Positions 49,679 through 58,077 of a DNA stretch of 64,000 nucleotides are shown piece after piece. This DNA is from JALZKA01 sp963734015. Its GTDB lineage: Bacteria; Actinomycetota; Thermoleophilia; Solirubrobacterales; 70-9. The stretch lies in assembly GCA_963734015.1 (NCBI GenBank), contig CAVTFG010000002.1:124001-188000 (forward strand), in the 5' to 3' direction. Made by a program: the position numbers and the translations under genes. The stretch's first letter is position 1. The number at the start of each line of letters is the position of its first letter. The notes below the pieces were generated by a model, which saw only the letters and a program-made list of their open reading frames with translations, was not told the origin of the DNA and made no database searches.

Positions 49679-49708
49679 TTGACGGTTCGCACACAACTTG
49701 CGTAGGTT
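49679..49708 (+). promoter_or_regulatory. Sigma-70-type promoter of the IHF-like gene
   Basis: TTGACG (49679-49684), an 18-bp spacer and TAGGTT (49703-49708) form a good SigA-type promoter. It is the clearest promoter in the window. The 5' untranslated region to ATG 49870 would be about 155 nt and contains a stable hairpin (49781-49808). Confidence 0.6.
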
Positions 49709-49780
49709 GCGAAACGCGCTGGAAGTAATCCCGGGGCAGGGAGAGGAGCAGACAGAGCCACCTGATCTACCCCTCGATCC

Positions 49781-49808
49781 CTGGGTGACCGAGTCTCTCG
49801 GTTGCCAG
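49781..49808 (+). promoter_or_regulatory. Hairpin in the leader of the IHF-like gene
   Basis: CTGG-gtg-ACCGAG-tct-CTCGGT-tg-CCAG: a perfect 6-bp inner stem and 4-bp outer stem, within the transcribed leader. It ends about 48 bp before the RBS (GGAGGAG). Function unknown; it may affect mRNA stability or translation. Confidence 0.4.
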
Positions 49809-49869
49809 TGGAAAGTTCCTGCGCGCTCATCCCAATCCACCACTGACGCACTCAATAGGAGGAGTGACG

Positions 49870-50214
49870 ATGGAAGCTGCCTCGACGATCGCCCCTACCC
49901 GAATGCCCCAGCACATGCGGGCACTCGCGGAAGCCAACCGGGTACGCCTTGCCCGCGCTGCGCTGAAGCGAGCGGTGGAGGCCGGCGACGTCGACACGGC
50001 CGAGGTCGTGCGTGAGTGCCCGTGGGAAGTCGAGACGATGACGATCGGGGAGCTGCTGCGAAGCCAGCGCCGCTGGGGCCGCACCCGCACCCGGAAGTTC
50101 CTCGTCTCGCTTGCGCTGAACGAGAACCGACAGCTCGGCCGGTTGACGCTGCGCCAGCGCGCCTTGCTGGCCGCCGAGCTCGACGCCAAGAGGTGCGGCG
50201 CTCGTCTGGCCTAG
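49870..50214 (+). CDS. Actinobacterial integration host factor-like DNA-binding protein
   Basis: A 114-residue basic protein. The segment AEANRVRLARAALKRAVEAG, then ETMTIGELLRSQRRWGRTRT, RKFLVSLALNENRQLGRLTL and RQRALLAAELDAKR follows the layout of mIHF-type nucleoid proteins (N-terminal helix, then an H2TH-like DNA-binding unit). mIHF is an abundant actinobacterial DNA-bending protein. The identity of this copy as the main mIHF is uncertain, because it is diverged in the middle (VVRECPWEVE). A perfect RBS (AGGAGGAG) lies 5 bp before ATG 49870. A strong promoter and structured leader suggest high, regulated expression. Confidence 0.75.
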   Translation: MEAASTIAPTRMPQHMRALAEANRVRLARAALKRAVEAGDVDTAEVVRECPWEVETMTIGELLRSQRRWGRTRTRKFLVSLALNENRQLGRLTLRQRALLAAELDAKRCGARLA

Positions 50215-50234
50215 AACGACCCGGGGGAATTCAC

Positions 50235-50264
50235 GACGGGCGGCCCACGGGCCGCCCGTTCGTC
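50235..50264. terminator. Terminator between the IHF-like gene and a convergent membrane gene
   Basis: GACGGGCGGCCC-AC-GGGCCGCCCGTTCGTC, a 9-bp perfect core stem with extended flanking pairing, placed 20 bp past the IHF-like stop and 16 bp before the convergent gene's stop. No U-tract. Confidence 0.7.
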
Positions 50265-50279
50265 GTTCCGGGGGCGCGT

Positions 50280-50756
50280 TTATCGCAGCTTGACCGCCAC
50301 GCCGGACTTGCGGCGGAACATCGTCACGAGACCGTAGGCCGACGCCGCGAACACGACCACCGCCACGGCGATGCGCGCGCCCGGCGCGAGCGTCTCCGTG
50401 TAGAAGAGCAGGGCGAGCACGGCCAGCGCGGGCACGCCGGCCAGGAGCGCCGAGTGCGAGCGGAAGCCGGCGAAGTGCTCGCGGATCGCAAGCTCGAGAC
50501 CGCCGAGCCCCGCGAGGCCCAGGCCGATGCCGATCAGGAGCGTCCCGCGGTCGCCACCCGTGACCAGCCCGATCACGAGCATCACGATGCCGACGAGCAC
50601 GGCGATCTCGATCAGCGGGAACGATCCCCACGGGGCGGGCGGGCGCTCGTCGCGCGCCGCTGCGACGCCGCGATGCGGCCTGGCGGGCGCCGTCGCCGGA
50701 GTTGCGGCGGGCGCGGCTGCGCGGCGGGGTCGCCGCTTCCTCCGCTTCTTGCTCAT
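50280..50756 (-). CDS. Small multi-pass membrane protein, unknown
   Basis: A 158-residue protein with a very basic N-terminus (MSKKRRKRRPRRAAAPAAT) and four hydrophobic helices, including LIEIAVLVGIVMLVIGLVTG, LLIGIGLGLAGLGGLELAI and IAVAVVVFAASAYGLVTMF. The basic start is positioned to remain inside. No family is recognised. ATG 50756 appears to overlap the stop of the upstream conserved gene if a one-base indel in a G6 run is corrected (ATGA), so the two are probably coupled. Confidence 0.65.
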   Translation of the reverse strand: MSKKRRKRRPRRAAAPAATPATAPARPHRGVAAARDERPPAPWGSFPLIEIAVLVGIVMLVIGLVTGGDRGTLLIGIGLGLAGLGGLELAIREHFAGFRSHSALLAGVPALAVLALLFYTETLAPGARIAVAVVVFAASAYGLVTMFRRKSGVAVKLR

Positions 50757-51240
50757 CGGGGGGCCGGAGCCCCTCGGCTAAGGGGCAACCGCTGGAGACC
50801 TTGACGCGCCACCAGTTGAGGAGGAGGCCAAGCACACCCCAGCGCGGGCGAGAGTGCCAGTGCTTGCATTCCCGCTCACCGACGTCGTCGTTCGAAATCC
50901 GAACCCAGCGATGCTCGTCGGGGTCGGCGATCATGCGCTCGACGAGGCCCCGGTTCTGCTCTTCGACGTCCGCCCGGCGCGCGATCTCGGCCTGCGCCTC
51001 GCGGACGCGAACGACCAGCGCGTCGCGGACACGCTCGAGGTCGGCCGCGCCCAGCACGCGCGGACCGCCGACCGCGCCGACGCTCCAGTCGATTCCCTGG
51101 CGAGGAAAGGCGGTGGACCAAAGTTCGCCGAGCTCGCGCTCGAGGCGTGCGATCTGGCTGCGGAGCTGGTCGCGGACGACGCGCTCGTCGTCAGTTCTCG
51201 TCGCGAGCTCGAACTCGTGGTGTGCGAGTAGCTGCGGCAT
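50753..51240 (-). CDS. Conserved actinobacterial protein, helical (C-terminal frame unresolved)
   Basis: About 162 residues. It starts MPQLLAHHEFELATRTDDER, followed by a long charged helix (LRSQIARLERELGELWSTAF, then REAQAEIARRADVEEQNRGL) and the block RWVRISNDDVGERECKHWHS. It ends RWGVLGLLLNWWRVKVSSGC then PLAEG. The SSGCPL ending is shared by a family of unknown function common in Thermoleophilia-like actinobacteria. In the given sequence the frame stays open far past the natural end. One missing base in the C6 run at 50758-50763 would give a stop overlapping the next ATG. Two Cys and one His near the end could bind metal. Confidence 0.65.
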
Positions 51241-51257
51241 GCCTCAGCGGTCCAAGT

Positions 51258-51890
51258 CTAGCTTTGCATGACCCCGGCCGCCAGCCACAAGGCCTCTTCC
51301 ACGGCCATGTCCGGCACGCCTTTGACCTGTATCGCGCAGAGCAGCGTGCGCTTCGTCTTGGCCTGGACCCCACGGCCGGCAGCCAGGGCCCCGAACAGGA
51401 GCGCGAGCGGGCGGACGTCGTCGGCGATCACGAGCGTGCCGGCCGGGAGCTCTCCCGGGCGTCCCTCGAGGCCCTCTCCCGGCCGGCTGGGGCGGATGCC
51501 GAGCGCCCCCTCCGTCCGGTCGGCATCGAATGCGCGCAGCGCGACGCCGGAGTCGGCGATCGCGATCGTCAATGCGTCGTCCAGCAGGCTCCTGCTGGGG
51601 AAGCCGCCCTTTCGCATCCGCTCGAGGGCAAGCTCCTCGACCGGCGTTCGCTGCTCGTCGGGGTCAAGCCCGATGTGGCGGTAGAAGACCCGGTAGGCCC
51701 AGGGAATCGACTGGTGGCGGAGGTTGAGGACCTGTGCCCCGGAGAAACGCCCGGCCAGTTCCTTCAACCGGTCCTTGACCTCGCGCGGGCTCCGGCCGGA
51801 GCCCCGCTCCAGGGTCATGGACCACACGCCGAGCCCGGGGAACTCGGATCTCAGCCCCGGCGCGAGGCGGCCTTGGCAGGGCTCGCTCAC
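51258..51890 (-). CDS. B3/B4-domain (PheT-like tRNA-binding) protein
   Basis: A 210-residue protein similar to the B3/B4 domain of phenylalanyl-tRNA synthetase beta, which in free-standing form may edit or bind aminoacyl-tRNA. Segments are RSPREVKDRLKELAGRFSGA, SIPWAYRVFYRHIGLDPDEQ and RTPVEELALERMRKGGFPSR, then LLDDALTIAIADSGVALRAF. GTG 51890 (VSEPCQGRLAPGLRSEFPGL) is chosen on homology; GTG 51899 is possible. It follows the redoxin-like gene by 10 bp in the same operon. Confidence 0.78.
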   Translation of the reverse strand: MSEPCQGRLAPGLRSEFPGLGVWSMTLERGSGRSPREVKDRLKELAGRFSGAQVLNLRHQSIPWAYRVFYRHIGLDPDEQRTPVEELALERMRKGGFPSRSLLDDALTIAIADSGVALRAFDADRTEGALGIRPSRPGEGLEGRPGELPAGTLVIADDVRPLALLFGALAAGRGVQAKTKRTLLCAIQVKGVPDMAVEEALWLAAGVMQS

Positions 51891-51900
51891 GCCGTCCACG

Positions 51901-52596
51901 TCAGCGCACCTGCCGAGCTCGATCGGCCGACTCGTCAACCAGCGCCTCGAGCGACTCAGTGAGGGCGGCGTCGCTGAAGGCGTCGGTGCCGATCTCCGCG
52001 GATCGCAGCACCCCGCCGGGGTACGCGAGCGCCAGCGTCGGGCAAACCCCGACCCGGTAGATGTTCGACACGGCGCCGTCCCGGTCCCACCCGACCGGCA
52101 CCTCCCAGTCGCGCTCGGCGACGATCTGCCGGACCTCGTCGATCTCGTCCCGAACGTTGATCGAAAGGAAGTTCACCTCGCCTTCGAAGCGCTGGGCGGC
52201 TTCGTCGAATGCGTCCTGTTCGGCGAGGCAGTCGGCGCCCCCAGTGAACCAGAACGAGATCGCGAGCGGACGGTCGAAGTAGTCGCAGACCCGGAGCACC
52301 TCGGACACCTCGATCCGGCAGGCGGGGACGCGCTGGGCGTCCTCGGGGCAGGGGTTCTCGGCAGTCTCGCAGTCGTCCTGGTAGACGTTCGCGTCGTTCT
52401 CGAGGGTGCCGCGAACGTCCGGGACGGCGAACTCGGCGAGCGCCCGGCCGCGCTCGCCCGCCTCGGCGCCAAGCAGGCCGTCGTCGTCGTTGGTGATCGT
52501 GTTGTAGGTGGCGTAGGCGATCAGCACCACGAAAGCGATCCCGACGAACACGGGGTATCGGGCGCTCGGCTTGCGCGGCTCCTCCGCGTCGCTCAT
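51901..52596 (-). CDS. Membrane-anchored thioredoxin-fold (TlpA/redoxin-like) protein
   Basis: A 231-residue protein with one N-terminal helix (YPVFVGIAFVVLIAYATYNT) and an outer thioredoxin-like domain: RPLAISFWFTGGADCLAEQD, NFLSINVRDEIDEVRQIVAE and YRVGVCPTLALAYPGGVL. The redox site has a single Cys (GADC) instead of CxxC. Further Cys residues (DDCETAENPCPEDA, PACRIEV, RVCDY) lie earlier. The cis-Pro after GVCP is kept. It is probably a peroxidase- or isomerase-like protein. It sits between the MMPL gene (21 bp upstream) and the B3/B4 gene. Confidence 0.78.
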   Translation of the reverse strand: MSDAEEPRKPSARYPVFVGIAFVVLIAYATYNTITNDDDGLLGAEAGERGRALAEFAVPDVRGTLENDANVYQDDCETAENPCPEDAQRVPACRIEVSEVLRVCDYFDRPLAISFWFTGGADCLAEQDAFDEAAQRFEGEVNFLSINVRDEIDEVRQIVAERDWEVPVGWDRDGAVSNIYRVGVCPTLALAYPGGVLRSAEIGTDAFSDAALTESLEALVDESADRARQVR

Positions 52597-52617
52597 CGAT
52601 TCATCCTGATCGTTGAG

Positions 52618-55314
52618 TCATCGCGCCGGAGCCTCGGCCTCGCCGCGCGAGGGGCGCCGGAAACGCGAGCGGATCGCGGCGAAGTCGCTCTCCGCGCCGA
52701 CGAGCACCGCGGGCAACACCAACAACACGCCCGCCAGCGCGACGAGCAGGTCGACCACCGCAACCAGGCCGAACTCGGTCAGCATCCGGATCGCGTCGCC
52801 GCCGAAGATCAGCTGGATCGGCGCCGCCAGCGCGAGCACGGCGAAGCCCGCGATCGCGGTCAGGCCGGAGGCGACCACGGCGGAGCCCGTCCGCGAGTAG
52901 GCAAGGCGGAGCGCCTCCCCCACGGACGCGCCGGCCTCGCGTTCCTCGTGGTAGCGGGCGGAGAGCAGCACGCTGAACTCCGTCGCGATCGCGATCACCA
53001 GGGCACCGAGCGTTGCCGACATCGGGTTGAGCGGCACGCCGGCCGACTCCAGGACCAGCGCCGACCATCCGGGCGCCAGAACCACCGGGACCAGCGGCAC
53101 CAGGGCCCGCTTGACCGAGCGATAGACAAGGAACAGGACGAGCGCGACCGCGAGCAGCCCGGCGCCCGTCAGCAGGTACCGGTTGGACTCGAGCGCAGCG
53201 TTCGCGTCCGCCACGAGCACCGGCAGGCCCACCACATCGGCCTCGACCCCGGTTGGCGGGCGCCCGCTGCCGGGTGGGTCGATCTGGTCGCGGATCGCGT
53301 CGATCAGCTGCTTCTGCTCGTCGAACGGCATCACCTTGATCCCGAACGAGAGGACGGCCGTTGAGCCGAGCTCGCCGGTCTCCTGGTCGGTCTCGACCAC
53401 TGCCTGGGAGAAGTAGGCGGGCAGGAGCTCGAGGACGCCACGGATCCGCTCCTGGCTCGGCACGCCCTCGGAGCCGAAGAGGTCCGGCAGGGAGATCGCC
53501 GGGCAGACCTGCGTTCCCTCGTCGAGGCAGCTCGCGAACTGGCCGCCGAAGCCGCCGAGCTCGAGCACCCGCTGGCGGTAGTCGCGCATCCAGGCGACGA
53601 CCTCGGGGTCGGTGATGTCGTCAGCGGTGACGGTCACGTCGACCTGGCCCGAAACGCCGGTCTCGTCCTGGAGGACGTCCACGTTCTGGAGCTCGGGTAG
53701 GTCGCGCGGGACGAGCTCCCGGAAGTCGGAGATGATCTCGGTCTTGGTCCCGGCGATCCAGCCGGCGACCGCCAGCACCGTGGCGGCTGCGATCACGCGG
53801 CCCGGCATCGCGATCGAGAGCGCGAGCGAGCGGGGGCCGAGACGGGAGAGGCGGCCGCGCAGGCGGGCGCTCCCGCGCGACAGGGCCGCGGGCGGGCAGG
53901 GCAACCTGTCCCGGAGCCCGGCGATACGTGATCCGCCCTGCGTGCTGCCGGTCATCGACAGCATGGCCAGCCCGGCGGTCAGCGCGAGCGTGAACGCGAC
54001 GAGGATCCCGATCACGAGCACGATCCCGAACGAGCGCACCATCGGGATCGGCGAGAGGAGCAGCACCAGGAAGCCCGCAGCCGTTGCCAGGCAGGCGGTG
54101 GCGATCACGGGGCCTCCCCGGGCCGCCGCCTCGGCCGCGGCGCGGGGCGGCGAGGAGCCCGCCGCGCGTGCCTCCGCGAAGCGCGCCTGCAGCTGGATCG
54201 CGTAGTCGACCGCCAGCCCGATCAGCACCGGCAGCCCGGCGATCGAGGCCATGGTGAGCGTGCCGCCGAACAGCGCCAGAACGCCGAACGCGATCGCGCT
54301 CGCGACCAGTCCGATCAGCAGAGGGAGAAGCCGTAGCGGCGGCACGAAGACGAGCGCGAGAACGATCGCCATCACGACCAGCGCGGCGATCAGCAGTACC
54401 CCGATCTCGCCCTGCAGCTCGTCGGTCAGCCCGTCGACCACCACCGGCACGCCGCTGACGAGATAGGAGCCGCTTCGTAACGCGAAATCGTCCTCGTTGA
54501 TCGCCGTCCTGATCAGGTCGATCGCGTCGGCACGCTCGGACTCGCTGAGGTCCGGGCGCAGCCTGATCGAGATCAGCGCCGAGTCGCTCGACGGGAACAG
54601 GTATGAGAACTTCGACTTCGGGGTCCCGTCCGTGTACCGCGAGTCGAACACCACCTGGCTGACGTAGTTCGGGTCGTTGAGCGACGGGGGCGCGCTGAGG
54701 CCGTAACGCACCCCAAGGCGCTCGAGCTCCGTGAGCACCTCCTCGAGGACGGACTGCCTGGCGGCCTCTGCCGCGGCCCTCGCCTCCGCCTCCGCGAGGC
54801 CGTTCCGGCGAGCCCGCTCATAAGCGGCGTTGGCAACCGCGTCCGCCTGCGAGGCCGCCGCGCCGAGCTGCTCACGGATCAGGGAGCTCGCCTGCGTCGC
54901 GAACTGGTTCAGGAACGTTGCCGGGCCGTAGACCACCCGGGCGGGGCTCGTCTCGGCCAGCTCGTTGCAAACGTCGGGCCGGGTGAGCCCCTGGCGCTGG
55001 ACCTCGTCCTGGGGCGTGGTGCCCGAGAGGCAGCTCTCGAGCGCCAACAGCCGGCTCAGGTCCTGGGTGAGGAGCAGCCGCTCGAGGTCGCCCCGGATCA
55101 GCACGACGACCGCGTCGTCGCCGAACTTCGCCTTGAAATCCTCGGTTGCGGCGTAGGTCTCGGAGCCCGTGTCGACGAGCGTGTCGGCCTCGCCGTCCGG
55201 CTTCAGCGACGCGGCGCCGATCGCACCGACGATCGCCAGCAACACGGCCATCGCGATCACCGGCGCGGGCCGCTCGACGCACCACGCGCCCACGCGTGCA
55301 AACACGCTCCTCAC
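52618..55314 (-). CDS. MMPL/RND-superfamily transporter
   Basis: An 898-residue RND-type membrane protein with two similar halves, each with one helix, a large external domain and a block of five helices. The first helix is PAPVIAMAVLLAIVGAIGAA. Characteristic segments are GLPVLIGLAVDYAIQLQARF (first half) and GALVIAIATEFSVLLSARYH (second half). A Cys pair (ESCLSGTT, PDVCNEL) in loop 1 may form a disulfide. Such proteins export lipids or drugs with the proton gradient. It lies 71 bp downstream of the Mce ATPase gene, on the same strand, where MCE proteins normally occur. Confidence 0.87.
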   Translation of the reverse strand: MRSVFARVGAWCVERPAPVIAMAVLLAIVGAIGAASLKPDGEADTLVDTGSETYAATEDFKAKFGDDAVVVLIRGDLERLLLTQDLSRLLALESCLSGTTPQDEVQRQGLTRPDVCNELAETSPARVVYGPATFLNQFATQASSLIREQLGAAASQADAVANAAYERARRNGLAEAEARAAAEAARQSVLEEVLTELERLGVRYGLSAPPSLNDPNYVSQVVFDSRYTDGTPKSKFSYLFPSSDSALISIRLRPDLSESERADAIDLIRTAINEDDFALRSGSYLVSGVPVVVDGLTDELQGEIGVLLIAALVVMAIVLALVFVPPLRLLPLLIGLVASAIAFGVLALFGGTLTMASIAGLPVLIGLAVDYAIQLQARFAEARAAGSSPPRAAAEAAARGGPVIATACLATAAGFLVLLLSPIPMVRSFGIVLVIGILVAFTLALTAGLAMLSMTGSTQGGSRIAGLRDRLPCPPAALSRGSARLRGRLSRLGPRSLALSIAMPGRVIAAATVLAVAGWIAGTKTEIISDFRELVPRDLPELQNVDVLQDETGVSGQVDVTVTADDITDPEVVAWMRDYRQRVLELGGFGGQFASCLDEGTQVCPAISLPDLFGSEGVPSQERIRGVLELLPAYFSQAVVETDQETGELGSTAVLSFGIKVMPFDEQKQLIDAIRDQIDPPGSGRPPTGVEADVVGLPVLVADANAALESNRYLLTGAGLLAVALVLFLVYRSVKRALVPLVPVVLAPGWSALVLESAGVPLNPMSATLGALVIAIATEFSVLLSARYHEEREAGASVGEALRLAYSRTGSAVVASGLTAIAGFAVLALAAPIQLIFGGDAIRMLTEFGLVAVVDLLVALAGVLLVLPAVLVGAESDFAAIRSRFRRPSRGEAEAPAR

Positions 55315-55385
55315 CGCAACGAGGTTACGAGCGCCCGACTGACCGGGCGCCGGTCGAAAAGCGGCTTAACGCGGGAGCAATGTGC

Positions 55386-56372
55386 CTAGTCCATCGCCAA
55401 CGGGCCGTCGATCTCGGCGTTCAGGAACTGCGAGACGAACTCGTTGTCCGAGTCGAAGAGCTCGGATGAGGGGCCGGATTCGACGATGCGGCCCTTCCAG
55501 AGCACGGCGATGAAGTCGGCGATCCGCCGTGCCGTGCCGAGGTCGTGGCTGATCACCATGTAGCAGCCGCCGTTCTCCTCGTGCACCTCGCGGATCAGCT
55601 CGCACAGCAGCGCAGTGCGGACCGGGTCGAGGCCCGAGTCGGGCTCGTCGAACATGACGATCGCCGGGTCGAGGACCAGCGCCCGGGCGAAGCCGGCGCG
55701 CTTGCGCATGCCGCCGGAGAGCTCGTTTGGCATCTTGTCGGTCGCGTGGCTGAGGCCGACCTCGTTGAGGCGGCGATTGACGATCTCCCCGATCTCCTCC
55801 TCGGACTTGTCCGTGTGCTGTCGGAGCGGGAAAGCCGTGTTGTCGTAGATGTCCATCGATCCGAACAGCGCGCCGTCCTGGAACAGCAGTCCGAACTTCT
55901 TGCGCATCTCGAAGAGCTCGTCGTCCGTCATGTTGGGGACCGACTCGCCGTGGACCAGCAGGTCGCCCGAGTCCGGGTAGAGCAGGCCGACGATGTGCTT
56001 GATCAGCACCGACTTGCCGGTGCCCGACGGGCCGAGCACCATCGAGATCTGGTTGTCCGGCAGGCCCAGGTTGAGGCCGTTGAGAATCCGCATGCGGCCG
56101 AACTGCTTGACCACGTCGATGACCTCGATCGCGTCCTCGCCGCCGTGGTCGCGCTTCTCGCCGGTGTGCCACTTGTACGGATCGCCCTCGCCCGGCGCGA
56201 CGCCGGGCAGGACGTAGTCCTGGTGCAGCACGCCCAGGTCGGGCGCCGACTCGTCGTCGAACCGCTCAGACTCCGCGTCGGGCTCCGGCTCCCATTCGCC
56301 GTCGCCGGGGTCCTGGTCGTGGATGCGGACCTCCCGCTCGTCCTCGGGCGTCGTGTCTTGCTCGTCAGCCAT
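55386..56372 (-). CDS. Mce/Mla-type lipid transporter ATPase
   Basis: A 328-residue MlaF/MceG-like ATPase. An acidic 85-residue N-terminal extension (EDEREVRIHDQDPGDGEWEP) precedes the ABC domain. Walker A is SMVLGPSGTGKSVLIKHIVG, with ELFEMRKKFGLLFQDGALFG, signature NELSGGMRKRAGFARALVLD, and Walker B IVMFDEPDSGLDPVRTALL. FQDGALF and DSGLDPVR are hallmarks of MlaF-type ATPases. It follows the two MlaE permease genes in an operon (16 bp gap). The transporter would move lipids or sterols in actinobacteria. Confidence 0.9.
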   Translation of the reverse strand: MADEQDTTPEDEREVRIHDQDPGDGEWEPEPDAESERFDDESAPDLGVLHQDYVLPGVAPGEGDPYKWHTGEKRDHGGEDAIEVIDVVKQFGRMRILNGLNLGLPDNQISMVLGPSGTGKSVLIKHIVGLLYPDSGDLLVHGESVPNMTDDELFEMRKKFGLLFQDGALFGSMDIYDNTAFPLRQHTDKSEEEIGEIVNRRLNEVGLSHATDKMPNELSGGMRKRAGFARALVLDPAIVMFDEPDSGLDPVRTALLCELIREVHEENGGCYMVISHDLGTARRIADFIAVLWKGRIVESGPSSELFDSDNEFVSQFLNAEIDGPLAMD

Positions 56373-56388
56373 TCGTCTCTCTCCTCAC

Positions 56389-57195
56389 CTAACCACCAAC
56401 CGGCGCCCTCGGGTTGGCGCCCCAGAAGATAAGCGTGCCCATCATCCCGATGATGTGGACGAGCACGATGTTCAGCACCATGGACTTCGCCGTCGCCGTG
56501 CCCACGCCGACCGGACCGCCGGACGCCGTGTACCCGTAGTAGCAGCCGACCAGCACGATCGCGGTCGCCATGACCATGCCCTTGATCACGCTGAATATGA
56601 GGTCGGGCGGGTTCTGGAACATCCAGAAGATCAGGAAGTAGCCGCCGGCCGAAACCTCCGCGACCTGCTCGACCACCGCCAGGTACGAGGCGAAGAAGCC
56701 GACGCCGATGCCGGTCAGATAGATGAACGGCAGCGTCAGCCACGCCGCCAGCAGCCGGGTCGCGCACAGGAAGATCATTGGGTTCACGCCCATGACCTCG
56801 AGCGCGTCGACCTCGTCCGAGATCCGCATCGCGCCGATCTCCGCGACGATTCCCGTGCCCACCTTCGCGGCCATCATGTAGCCGAAGGCGTACGGGATCA
56901 CCTCGCGCAGGTCGCACCAGGCGGCGAACGTGCCGGCGTTCGAAGGCGCGCCGACCGAACGCGAGAAGTACGCGCCCTCGATGCCGCACTGGAGGCCGAG
57001 GATGAACGTGAGGCCCCAGATCACGAGCGCAGAGCCGAGGATCAGGATCCCGGCCTGACGGAGCGCCTCGCCGAAGAAATGGAAGACCCGGCCCGAGTAG
57101 ACGAGCCCCATGACCTTGCCGCCGAAGCGTGCGATCTCGCCGAGCGAGGCGAGCCAGTCGCGCGGCACCGCGAGCCAGCCGGGCATCAGGCGCAC
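56389..57195 (-). CDS. MlaE/YrbE-type permease (B)
   Basis: A 268-residue permease of the Mce-associated YrbE family. Segments GYMMAAKVGTGIVAEIGAMR and ISDEVDALEVMGVNPMIFLC match the MlaE coupling region. IKGMVMATAIVLVGCYYGYT and GGPVGVGTATAKSMVLNIVL follow. GTG 57195 is the start, with ATG 57186 as alternative. It pairs with the preceding YrbE-like gene (25 bp gap), as YrbE-A and -B usually do. Confidence 0.9.
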   Translation of the reverse strand: MRLMPGWLAVPRDWLASLGEIARFGGKVMGLVYSGRVFHFFGEALRQAGILILGSALVIWGLTFILGLQCGIEGAYFSRSVGAPSNAGTFAAWCDLREVIPYAFGYMMAAKVGTGIVAEIGAMRISDEVDALEVMGVNPMIFLCATRLLAAWLTLPFIYLTGIGVGFFASYLAVVEQVAEVSAGGYFLIFWMFQNPPDLIFSVIKGMVMATAIVLVGCYYGYTASGGPVGVGTATAKSMVLNIVLVHIIGMMGTLIFWGANPRAPVGG

Positions 57196-57220
57196 TGCTC
57201 CCTGTGAGGCCGCGAGCGCA

Positions 57221-58027
57221 TCACTTGATCACGCTGATCTCAGGATGCGTCGCGAGCAGCGTTTGCGTGAAGACGTAGTTGAACGCGAAAACGCCCAGGA
57301 AGGCGACCACCACCCCGACGTTCACCGCGCGGCCGACTCCCTCGGCGCCTCCCGACGCATTCATCCCGTAGTACGAGCAGACCACGGCGATGATCGCTCC
57401 GAACATCGTGCATTTCAGGATCGACCCCCATAAGTCGGTGACGGAGGCGTTCGTGAACAACGTGGCGAAGAACCCGCCGAGCGGCTGGCCGTAGGCGAGC
57501 TCGGCGAAGATGCCGCCGGAGATGCCGAACAGCAGCGCGTAGATGTCCATCAATCCGGTGATCAGCATCAGCGCGAGGAACCGCGGCACGACGAGGTTCT
57601 TGATCGGGTCCACGCCGAGCACCTGGAGCGCGTCGAGCTCTTCTCGGATCTTGCGGGCGCCGAGGTCCGCGGTGATCGCGGTGCCGGCCACGCCGGCGAC
57701 CACGACGGCGGTCACGAACGGCGCGAACTCGCGAACCGAGGCGAGGATGAAGAAGCCGCCGAGGCGGTCGAGCGCGCCGAACAGGGACAGGAAGTTCGCG
57801 GCCTGCAGCCCGGGCGCCCCGAACCCGAACGCGATCGTGGAGATCATCATCGGGAACCAGCACAGCTGGAGGGCGAACAGGAACTGCGAGATGAACTCGC
57901 CGCCGTAGGGATACGGAGGCTTGACGGCCGCGACGAGCGTCTTACCCGTCAGGATCATCATGTTCCCAACCTGCTCGAAGAGGTTCTTCGCAGGCAGGAA
58001 CGCTCTGTCGGCAGCAGATCTGACCAT
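57221..58027 (-). CDS. MlaE/YrbE-type permease (A)
   Basis: A 268-residue YrbE-A type permease. The coupling region reads VVAGVAGTAITADLGARKIR then EELDALQVLGVDPIKNLVVP; compare YrbE-B. IFAELAYGQPLGGFFATLFT and GAIIAVVCSYYGMNASGGAE are also typical. It is the first gene of the operon YrbE-A, YrbE-B, ATPase, MMPL, redoxin-like, B3/B4. It is divergent from a lipoprotein gene. No MCE-domain protein is found in the window. Confidence 0.9.
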   Translation of the reverse strand: MVRSAADRAFLPAKNLFEQVGNMMILTGKTLVAAVKPPYPYGGEFISQFLFALQLCWFPMMISTIAFGFGAPGLQAANFLSLFGALDRLGGFFILASVREFAPFVTAVVVAGVAGTAITADLGARKIREELDALQVLGVDPIKNLVVPRFLALMLITGLMDIYALLFGISGGIFAELAYGQPLGGFFATLFTNASVTDLWGSILKCTMFGAIIAVVCSYYGMNASGGAEGVGRAVNVGVVVAFLGVFAFNYVFTQTLLATHPEISVIK

Positions 58028-58077
58028 CTCTCACCCCGGGGAGGCCCGTGGGCAGCCCCGTTGGCGAAGAGTATTCG

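Noticed and set aside
472..51240. Programmed ribosomal frameshifting at the disrupted genes
   Set aside because: No common slippery heptamer, stimulatory stem or conserved position was seen; most sites differ in sequence and need a one-base removal at short homopolymers.
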